From NCBI GenBank assembly GCA_938024025.1, contig CALJBY010000078.1, positions 1-5,474 of the forward strand: a DNA stretch of 5,474 nt, read 5' to 3'. The notes under the pieces are model-generated. The model had not been told where the DNA came from, searched no databases, and saw nothing but the letters and a program-made list of their open reading frames with translations. Shown here piece after piece: positions 1-4,741 of this stretch; within the stretch, counting starts at the first letter, position 1; the number at the start of each line of letters is the position of its first letter. Source of the DNA: an uncultured bacterium (GTDB lineage: Bacteria; Desulfobacterota; WTBG01). The translations under genes were made by a program, and so were the position numbers.

Positions 1-502
1 CACCACCCCCAGTGACTTTCACTCCCCCTTTCTCTGTTCTCTCTACCCCGTCCACATTAACTCCCGTAAACATCTCGACCCCATTTTTTACCGCATCTTT
101 TAGTAACCCCTCGAGGAGCTTTCCCTTATCATACACAAGGGAGAGCCTTCCCTCATCTCCCTTTTTGATATTCTCCTCATAGTTTCCCAATGGAAGACGT
201 GCTTTCCCATTAGGAGCATAGATATGCCATGCGTAGAAGTTACGGGTAGGCCCCTCATAATCGACGGTGAATCCATTAAGCGGAAAAATCATCTTCTTGT
301 TCTTTTCATTATAGTACATCCTTTCCCCAAAGTAATAGTCGCTCTCAATGGCAAACATCATGGCACATCCTCTGGTGATCTCAGCCGGGTTGGTTTTCCT
401 TTCCAGGAGCGCTGTCTTTAATCCATTTTCACCTGCAGTCTTGGCAGCCATAGCTCCTCCAGGTCCAGCCCCTACTATTATCAAATCATATTCTTTCGTC
501 AT
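1..502 (-). CDS. FAD-dependent oxidoreductase, geranylgeranyl reductase/FixC-like (partial, N-terminal part)
   Basis: The reading frame opens at ATG 502-500 on the minus strand and stays open to the left edge, giving 167 residues; the C-terminal part lies outside the window. A GGAGG Shine-Dalgarno site at 511-515 sits 8 bases before the start. Residues 5-35 form a clear Rossmann dinucleotide-binding unit: a hydrophobic strand (YDLIIV), the glycine motif GAGPGGA (11-17), a helix, then a second strand ending in an acidic residue (ALLERK, Glu34) that normally binds the adenosine ribose. This is the N-terminal FAD site of the group that includes geranylgeranyl reductases and FixC. Such enzymes are cytoplasmic or membrane-associated and reduce double bonds or pass electrons from reduced carriers. 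The substrate cannot be read from this fragment. It is transcribed away from the HemF-like gene and has its own strong promoter. FAD binding is well supported; the subfamily is less certain. Confidence 0.85.
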   Translation of the reverse strand, partial: MTKEYDLIIVGAGPGGAMAAKTAGENGLKTALLERKTNPAEITRGCAMMFAIESDYYFGERMYYNEKNKKMIFPLNGFTVDYEGPTRNFYAWHIYAPNGKARLPLGNYEENIKKGDEGRLSLVYDKGKLLEGLLKDAVKNGVEMFTGVNVDGVERTEKGGVKVTGGG

Positions 503-520
503 GCTCTCTTCCTCCGTTTA

Positions 521-557
521 CAACACCCCTTCAGGAGACAACATACTAGAGGTGTTG
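521..557 (-). promoter_or_regulatory. Leader hairpin just upstream of the FAD oxidoreductase ribosome site
   Basis: On the minus strand CAACACCTC (557-549) can pair with GGGGTGTTG (529-521). That gives nine pairs including one G-U, around a loop of 19 bases. The stem ends only 5 bases before the GGAGG ribosome site at 511-515. On the plus strand the same element has one A-C mismatch, so it folds slightly better as minus-strand RNA. Its position in the predicted leader could affect translation of the oxidoreductase. The long loop and modest stem make this tentative. No U-tract follows, so it is not a terminator for this gene. Confidence 0.3.
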
Positions 558-609
558 CATCCTGTGTAGAACTCTTCATTGGTGGTGCCCAGAGTCACCA
601 AAAAAATGC

Positions 610-638
610 TTGACAAAGTCTCTATTAAAAACTAGTTT
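610..638 (+). promoter_or_regulatory. Candidate promoter directed toward the HemF-like gene
   Basis: A perfect TTGACA box (610-615) lies 17 bases before TAGTTT (633-638), which matches the -10 consensus at three of six positions, including the key first, second and last bases. The -10 box lies within a perfect 10-bp palindrome AAACTAGTTT (629-638). Transcription would start near 645, inside the tandem boxes at 641-663, leaving a leader of about 245 bases before the start at 890. The -35 match is strong and the -10 weak, which suits a regulated promoter. The assignment is inference from consensus only. Confidence 0.45.
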
Positions 639-640
639 AC

Positions 641-663
641 GACTATAGTCAGTGACCATAGTC
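641..663. promoter_or_regulatory. Two tandem palindromic boxes, candidate repressor operator
   Basis: GACTATAGTC at 641-650 is a perfect 10-bp palindrome. GACCATAGTC at 654-663 is the same box with one change. They are 13 bases apart start to start, with AGT between them. Including flanking bases, the pattern is (C/T)GAC(T/C)ATAGTCA twice. The boxes cover the predicted transcription starts of both the plus-strand promoter at 610-638 and the minus-strand promoter at 668-694, where a bound dimeric repressor would block both. The shape suits a TetR-like or similar dimeric regulator, but no regulator gene is in the window, so the protein is unknown. Confidence 0.55.
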
Positions 664-667
664 ATTC

Positions 668-694
668 ATTATACCATACCATCATCTCTGTCAA
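668..694 (-). promoter_or_regulatory. Near-consensus sigma70-type promoter for the FAD oxidoreductase
   Basis: On the minus strand a perfect TTGACA (694-689) precedes a perfect TATAAT (673-668) with a 15-base spacer. TGG directly before TATAAT makes an extended -10 element, which can offset the short spacer. The start would fall near 661, inside the operator-like boxes, leaving a leader of about 160 bases before ATG 502. Two exact hexamers plus the TG element make this the clearest promoter in the window. A promoter this strong next to operator boxes suggests control mainly by repression. Confidence 0.65.
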
Positions 695-820
695 GAAAAT
701 TTGTGATTCCAGGAGAATTACTGGGTCCACCAGGAGTGCGGGGAGGAGAGAGCACGTAGTGTAAAAGCTAACAATGTAAGGAAGAAGGACGTTATGAGCG
801 CTAAGGAGTGAAGGTGTTGC

Positions 821-848
821 ATGATCTTTTGCTGGCTTTTTTAAAGCC
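821..848 (+). promoter_or_regulatory. Possible leader peptide and hairpin ahead of the HemF-like gene
   Basis: A seven-codon frame, ATG 821 to TAA 844, reads MIFCWLF. Its end overlaps a compact hairpin in which GGCTTT (834-839) pairs with AAAGCC (843-848) around a TTT loop. A competing pairing, CTGGC (832-836) with GCCAG (856-860), shares the left arm, so the two folds are mutually exclusive. This arrangement, 42 bases before the ribosome site, recalls leader peptides that steer RNA folding. The ribosome site for the small frame is poor (AGGTG only 4 bases away), and a frame this short is easily found by chance. Confidence 0.2.
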
Positions 849-876
849 TCTTTACGCCAGGCAAATAACAATTGAT

Positions 877-881
877 GGAGG
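877..881 (+). promoter_or_regulatory. Ribosome binding site that sets the HemF-like start
   Basis: GGAGG lies 8 bases before ATG 890, an ideal spacing. Earlier in-frame starts (TTG 872, ATG 875) have no purine-rich site ahead of them, and the GGAGG would fall inside their coding sequence. This favours translation from 890. Confidence 0.7.
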
Positions 882-889
882 ACACGGTT

Positions 890-1639
890 ATGGATATGGA
901 AGGATATTTTAGTGAGGTAAAAGCGGTTGCGGTGGAGGGTTTTAAACGCTTAAATGACACCACCCAGGTAGAACACAAAAAGTGGGAAGTACCCGTGGGA
1001 AGCTGGGATGTAAGTGTGGTGCGGGGAAAGGTGCTGGAAAAGGCAACCCTCTCCCACATCTTACTCAATACCAAGAACCCGCTTACGGGAGAAGATACCC
1101 GGTTTGACGTCGTTCAGGCAAAAGTCTATCCTGCCTCCCCCAAGATACCTATTCTCCTTTTCAACGTGGAATATCGGGCGGCGGCGAAGGAACAGAAGTT
1201 CGCAGGTATGCTGGACGTAGTTCCCGTTGCCGCACACGAAGAGGATCTGAACTTCTTAGCCGATGGGTTAAAAAACGTTGTCGAAAAACATGGAGTAGAT
1301 CACGAGCCCTTAAGGAAGAAGGTGGAAAACATCTACAAGATGGATCAATGGGAACATGGAATCAATGCGGGGATAGGGATTTATTTAGATCTGGCTAAGG
1401 AGCAGTTAGCTCTGATAAAAGAGGCGGGATCTCAATGGCTCACATCTTATTTCACAATTGCAGAGAAGAGAGAAAAGGAAAGCTCTACCAGTGAAGAGGT
1501 CGCTTTGATGGATTCCGCCCGGGCCCGGATAATGGAATACTATTTCCTCGGGGATATGTCAATTAGCGTTGCCCAAAAAATAGGTGTTCCACTGGAGGCC
1601 CTGACCCTGGGTACCCTTGCACCTACCATCCGATACTAA
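890..1639 (+). CDS. Divergent HemF-like (coproporphyrinogen III oxidase fold) protein of unknown function
   Basis: The protein has 249 residues from ATG 890 (255 if TTG 872 were used). Read against remembered HemF sequences, landmarks appear in the right order: KWEVPVGSWDVSVVRGKVLEKA (30-52) recalls the early Trp/Gly-rich segment ending in G-x-V-x-EKA; PKIPILLFNVEYR (84-96) recalls P-x-VP-x-x-x-x-NVRYF; FAGMLDVVP (104-112) recalls FGGGFDLTP; HGINAGIGIYLDL (156-168) recalls the RGIGGLFFDDL segment; IAEKR (190-194) recalls IVERR; and RARIMEYYFLGD (211-222) recalls R-GRYVEFNLVWDRGT. HemF uses O2 to decarboxylate two propionates of coproporphyrinogen III. Several polar residues of HemF seem to be replaced here: Arg by Glu in NVEYR, and DR by DM near 222. 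The protein is also shorter than E. coli HemF (about 300). I therefore propose a shared fold, probably binding a tetrapyrrole or similar ligand, with a different activity. It shows no signal peptide or membrane segment, so it is probably cytoplasmic. Confidence 0.6.
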   Translation: MDMEGYFSEVKAVAVEGFKRLNDTTQVEHKKWEVPVGSWDVSVVRGKVLEKATLSHILLNTKNPLTGEDTRFDVVQAKVYPASPKIPILLFNVEYRAAAKEQKFAGMLDVVPVAAHEEDLNFLADGLKNVVEKHGVDHEPLRKKVENIYKMDQWEHGINAGIGIYLDLAKEQLALIKEAGSQWLTSYFTIAEKREKESSTSEEVALMDSARARIMEYYFLGDMSISVAQKIGVPLEALTLGTLAPTIRY

Positions 1640-1775
1640 TCCTCAAGCGAGGGCGGGCCGCACGGGGCGGCACGGCGATCTTTTCTATAACAGAAGGGAA
1701 AGGTGAACTGCTCGTCCTGCTCAGTATTTTTTAGACGTGCACCTATGATGGACCCTGTCTTCTCGGAGCAAAGTT
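1640..1775 (+). other. Spacer before the methyltransferase cluster, with a weak GC hairpin
   Basis: The start of this spacer is strikingly GC-rich compared with its surroundings. GCCGC (1657-1661) can pair with GCGGC (1667-1671) around ACGGG, and a short CTTTT tract follows at 1680-1684, nine bases past the stem. This could be a weak terminator for the HemF-like gene, but the T-tract is short and too distant to be confident. I found no convincing promoter for the downstream genes here, so they may be transcribed by read-through or from a non-consensus promoter. Confidence 0.3.
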
Positions 1776-2414
1776 ATGTCTGCTATATTGGAAACAGTGA
1801 AACAGACTATTGTTGATGGTGATGATGATGGAGCGGTAGCACAGATTGAGAAAGCCTTAATGGAAGGCATTGATCCGGTGAAAGTGCTCAAACAAGCCAT
1901 CGTGCCCGGTATTGAGCGGGCCGGCGAGTTGTGGCATGACAATGTTTATTTTATGCCCGATGTCGTGCTGAGCGCCGAGGCATTCAAGGCTGCTATGAAG
2001 GCAGTTGAACCCCATCTTGCGGGACGTGAAATAACTAAGCTTGGGACTGTTATCATGGGAGTGGTAGCTGGAGATATGCATGATCTGGGGAAAAGTATCG
2101 TTATTGCGATGCTCACCGGTGCAGGGTTTGAGGTGATAGACCTGGGAGTTGATGTCCCTACCGAAACGTTCATTGGGAAAATAGGTGAGCTCAAGCCGGA
2201 CATCATGGCTGTAGGCTGTTACATGACTACCACCATGTTGGAGCTGAAAGCTATGATAACCTTCCTGAAAGACAATGGATTGCGAGATAAGGTGAAGATT
2301 ATGATTGGAGGTGTGCCGACGACTCAGCAATTTGCTGACGAGATTGGTGCAGATGCCTGGGGTAAGGATGCCCTCGACGCAGTAGACAAAGCCAGGAAGC
2401 TTATGGGAGCCTAA
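1776..2414 (+). CDS. Corrinoid (cobalamin-binding) methyl-carrier protein, MtaC/MtbC/MttC family
   Basis: This 212-residue protein carries the cobamide cofactor that accepts and donates the methyl group. Its length is typical of the small two-domain carriers. Residues 1-85 are the helical cap domain (EKALMEGIDPVKVLKQAIVP, then ELWHDNVYFMPDVVLSAEAF). Residues 90-212 are the Rossmann-like B12 domain. The signature GDMHDLGK (99-106) contains DxHxxG, with His102 as the expected lower cobalt ligand. EVIDLGVDVP (119-128), the TTTM stretch (151-154) and GGVPTTQQFADEIGADAW (178-195) complete the family pattern. ATG 1776 has GGAG at 1765-1768, 7 bases upstream. It leads a plus-strand cluster and ends 6 bases before the UroD-like methyltransferase, so it is very likely that enzyme's partner. 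MtaC, MtbC, MttC and O-demethylase carriers look alike, so the methyl donor cannot be told from this gene. Confidence 0.95.
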   Translation: MSAILETVKQTIVDGDDDGAVAQIEKALMEGIDPVKVLKQAIVPGIERAGELWHDNVYFMPDVVLSAEAFKAAMKAVEPHLAGREITKLGTVIMGVVAGDMHDLGKSIVIAMLTGAGFEVIDLGVDVPTETFIGKIGELKPDIMAVGCYMTTTMLELKAMITFLKDNGLRDKVKIMIGGVPTTQQFADEIGADAWGKDALDAVDKARKLMGA

Positions 2415-2420
2415 AGAAAG

Positions 2421-3740
2421 ATGGGAATCAGAGGTCTGTTGTTAAGATCTGCCCTACCACTTTTAATCCGTGTGGGCACCATGATGGCTAAGAAGGGCTC
2501 TGCTCCTTTCACCACAAAAATAACAAAAGGCATCACGCTTGATCCCCGTGATCCTAAAACCTGGTGGATGGTGTATGCTGCTCAGAAACAGAGTCGGACA
2601 CCAATTATGGCGATCATGCCCGACCATTCAATGTTCCTAGGAGGTGTGCCAGCCAGGAAGTTCTATTCCGATGCCAGGGTAAACGTGAATACCACAGCCG
2701 CAGTAGCTGCATACTATGGTTTTGACTCTGCCTCGGGTGGAGGGGACACCTATAATTACGAGGCAGAAGCACTGGGTCAGAAGTTAATTTACAGTGATAA
2801 TGCCATGCCCACAGCTGATTTCCGTGACCCCCTGATCAAGGAGCATAAGGACCTGGCCAAATTAAAGGCTCCCGATTGGCTCACTGCTGGCCGCATCCGT
2901 TTCATCCTGGACGTCATAAAACTGAACAAAGTATTGGGATATAAAACGGGAAAATTCTGTGCCCCGTTCAGCCTGGCGGTGACGCTCCGGTCCTATCCCA
3001 AGCTCATCAAAGATTTAAAAAAGAATCCTGCATTTGCTCATGACCTCTTTGCCGTTCTGTCAGATGAGATTCTGCCATCTTACCTGAAGCTACAGAAGAA
3101 GTACTGTGGCGTCAGGGCCGCAACTGGTGCCGACGCCTGGGCAGTGTTCCCCAACCTATCACTGGACCTTATAGAAGAGTGGGTGGTTCCCTACTCTGAA
3201 AGGTTATTTAACAATTGTTTGGATTTCGGCATGATGGCTATGACTGCCGGGGGTGGTGATTACTGTGAGGAGCGGTTGGAAAAGTTTGATAAGGATATCC
3301 TCTTTAAGTGTTTTGCTATCCAAAAGAAGCTTCTCTCTAATATGCCCATGTTCGTTTTGGGTACAGGTCCCTGGCATGAATATCCTTTGGAACCGGTGGT
3401 TGAGTATCTCACTCCCTACAAAGAGAAGGGTATCCGCATTGCGATTGTAGCTTACATGAATGCCCGTCTGCTCAGAGATGGCCCTGTGGAGAGGATCGTG
3501 GACAACATCAAGCGCTTCATTGATGTGTTAGGCAGGGATTACAATCTGGCTATTATTTTGGCAAATATTCCTGCTGACACGCAACCCCAGCACATTCACG
3601 CCGCCGTGGCCGCTGCACACACCTATGGCTCTTTTCCCCTGGCTTCCAACTTAGATGAAGTAGCACTTGAGGTGCCTGAGAGGGAGTCCTTCCAGGAGTA
3701 CGCGGAAAAGATGTCTGCAGGTACGGGTTTGAACATCTGA
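2421..3740 (+). CDS. Uroporphyrinogen decarboxylase (UroD)-family methyltransferase, likely substrate:corrinoid
   Basis: The protein has 439 residues, longer than housekeeping UroD or MtaA (about 340-350), with extra N-terminal sequence of about 60 residues. UroD-family marks include APFSLAVTLRSYPKLIKDL (181-199), the segment TGADAWAVFPNLSLDLIEEW (235-254) followed by VVPYSERL, and NIPADTQPQHI (382-392), equivalent to the late N-x-P-x-x-TP-x-x-I motif. The family includes true UroD, MtaA/MtbA methylcobamide:coenzyme M methyltransferases and CmuA-type substrate methyltransferases. MtaA and MtbA bind zinc through an HxC motif and a later Cys; I find no HxC here (nearest His at 319, 391 and 393; Cys at 229, 266, 282 and 297). 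Six bases after the corrinoid protein and ahead of an MtrH-type enzyme, it is best read as the enzyme that takes methyl from an unknown donor. ATG 2421 is preceded by AAAGAAAG and, further up, GGGAG; a start at Met21 or Met22 is possible but has no ribosome site. Confidence 0.85.
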   Translation: MGIRGLLLRSALPLLIRVGTMMAKKGSAPFTTKITKGITLDPRDPKTWWMVYAAQKQSRTPIMAIMPDHSMFLGGVPARKFYSDARVNVNTTAAVAAYYGFDSASGGGDTYNYEAEALGQKLIYSDNAMPTADFRDPLIKEHKDLAKLKAPDWLTAGRIRFILDVIKLNKVLGYKTGKFCAPFSLAVTLRSYPKLIKDLKKNPAFAHDLFAVLSDEILPSYLKLQKKYCGVRAATGADAWAVFPNLSLDLIEEWVVPYSERLFNNCLDFGMMAMTAGGGDYCEERLEKFDKDILFKCFAIQKKLLSNMPMFVLGTGPWHEYPLEPVVEYLTPYKEKGIRIAIVAYMNARLLRDGPVERIVDNIKRFIDVLGRDYNLAIILANIPADTQPQHIHAAVAAAHTYGSFPLASNLDEVALEVPERESFQEYAEKMSAGTGLNI

Positions 3741-3767
3741 TTAAATAGAGCAACTACCAGCCTGATC

Positions 3768-4730
3768 ATGGGGACATTCTTGCCCTTGAAGAATGAGATC
3801 CCCTTTCAGGAAATGGAAAAGCGCAGCATGCAAAGGTTTCCCAAGGAGCAAAAGGTCTATACCATAGCTGGAGTGGAGGTCGGTGGACAACCAGGAGAGC
3901 GACCGACGGTCCTTCTCGGAAGCATCTTCTTCGCAAAACATCAGATAGTCAGTGATCCACTCAAGGGCATCTTCGATCAAGACAAGGCCAAGGCATTGTT
4001 AGAGCGGGAGGCAGAGGTATCAGCATCTACTGCCAATCCCAGATGCATTGATCCCATCGGTGATACTGCAGAGGCCCTCATCAACTATATTGAATTTGTA
4101 GCAGCTCATACCGATGCCCCTATCCTTGTTGATTCACCTCTGCAAAAAGTACGTTTGGAGACTCTAAGACACTTTGCGAACAGCACAATTATTCACCGTT
4201 TGATATACAACTCTATCGCTGAGGACTTTACTGAAGAGGAACTTGCCTGTATAAGGGAGTGTGGTGTGAAAAGTGCCATCATCCTGGCCTTCAGCACCGC
4301 GGCGGTAAAGCCCAAAGACCGGATTAAACTCTTGCAGGAGAAACTACTCCCCGCTTCCGAAAGGGCGGGGGTAGAGAACATCCTGGTGGATACCGGTGTG
4401 CTGGACATACCCAGTGTGAGTTGGGCAGCCCATACCATTTATATGATAAAGGAAAAACTGGGATACCCGGTGGGGTGCGCTCCTTCCAACGCACTTTTCC
4501 AGTGGGAGAAGATACGGAAACAGGGATCATCAGCCTTCCAGGCCGCTGCGGCTGCCGTCTTTGCACTAACGCAGTCTCACGGGGCCGATTTTCTCTTCTA
4601 TGGTCCCATACGTTGTGCTCCCTGGGTCTACCCTGCTTGTGCCGCTATAGATGCTATGATCGCCTATGGAGGCAGATTTAATGACATACGTCCTGCTACC
4701 CGAAATCATCCTTTGTATAAGATTTTCTAA
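3768..4730 (+). CDS. MtrH-family methyl-corrinoid:tetrahydropterin (tetrahydrofolate) methyltransferase
   Basis: Translation gives 320 residues of the MtrH fold. Signatures are GGQPGE (39-44), PTVLLGSIFF (46-55), KGIFD (66-70), LIYNSI (145-150), LVDTGVLD (206-213), GYPVGCAPSNA (232-242) and GADFLFYGPI (272-281). In methanogens MtrH moves methyl between tetrahydromethanopterin and the corrinoid of the Mtr complex. Stand-alone bacterial relatives such as MtgA move it from a methyl-corrinoid protein to tetrahydrofolate. No other Mtr subunit is present here, so the stand-alone role fits. It starts 27 bases after the UroD-like gene and ends 11 bases before the activator. The start is uncertain: ATG 3768 has no ribosome site, while ATG 3828 (GGAAAAG 6 bases upstream) would begin MQRFPKEQKV, which matches the usual family N terminus; ATG 3813 has AGGAA directly before it. 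The first 20 residues may therefore be untranslated. Confidence 0.9.
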   Translation: MGTFLPLKNEIPFQEMEKRSMQRFPKEQKVYTIAGVEVGGQPGERPTVLLGSIFFAKHQIVSDPLKGIFDQDKAKALLEREAEVSASTANPRCIDPIGDTAEALINYIEFVAAHTDAPILVDSPLQKVRLETLRHFANSTIIHRLIYNSIAEDFTEEELACIRECGVKSAIILAFSTAAVKPKDRIKLLQEKLLPASERAGVENILVDTGVLDIPSVSWAAHTIYMIKEKLGYPVGCAPSNALFQWEKIRKQGSSAFQAAAAAVFALTQSHGADFLFYGPIRCAPWVYPACAAIDAMIAYGGRFNDIRPATRNHPLYKIF

Positions 4731-4741
4731 AAGGTGTGCTA

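Larger units (their letters stand above)
503..889. other. Non-coding control region between the FAD oxidoreductase and HemF-like genes
   Basis: This stretch of about 390 bases separates two genes transcribed in opposite directions. It holds facing promoters, an operator-like pair of boxes and two hairpin candidates, listed separately. I see no convincing protein gene in it: the frames on both strands are short, lack good ribosome sites and run through the promoter boxes. The plus-strand part at about 700-830 is purine-rich (GGGGAGGAGAGAGC, then GGAAGAAGGA), and I can assign no function to it. I looked for cobalamin riboswitch landmarks, chiefly a B12-box-like GCCACTG, and found none. Confidence 0.7.

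Noticed and set aside
224..569. Plus-strand frames of 65 and 73 residues
   Set aside because: They are mostly antisense to the FAD oxidoreductase, whose Rossmann motif is unmistakable, and have no motifs of their own.
550..822. Exact 11-base direct repeat AGGTGTTGCAT at 550-560 and 812-822
   Set aside because: A few chance 11-base matches are expected in a window of this size, and neither copy has a consistent position relative to a gene.
662..871. Minus-strand frame of 69 residues in the control region
   Set aside because: It starts from a non-ATG codon without a ribosome site and its 3' end overlaps the promoter boxes at 668-694. The sequence resembles no family I know.
890..1639. Calling the gene a functional aerobic coproporphyrinogen III oxidase
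   Set aside because: Similarity is remote, the protein is short, and residues at the positions of the HemF Arg and Asp-Arg landmarks appear substituted.
1707..1732. Terminator-like element: ACTG...CAGT followed by six T, with CTGCTC repeated at 1708 and 1717
   Set aside because: The stem is only four base pairs around an 11-base loop, too weak for a terminator. The repeat is direct, not inverted.
503..1775. Cobalamin riboswitch upstream of the HemF-like gene or the corrinoid cluster
   Set aside because: It would fit the context, but I found no B12-box-like sequence or matching set of stems in 503-889 or 1640-1775.
1857..2330. Minus-strand open frame of 157 residues
   Set aside because: It lies wholly inside the corrinoid protein gene on the other strand, shows no family motif, and is explained as an antisense shadow.
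2421..3740. Calling the gene housekeeping uroporphyrinogen decarboxylase (hemE)
   Set aside because: The length, the divergent N terminus and the position directly after a corrinoid protein all point to a methyltransferase of the family instead.
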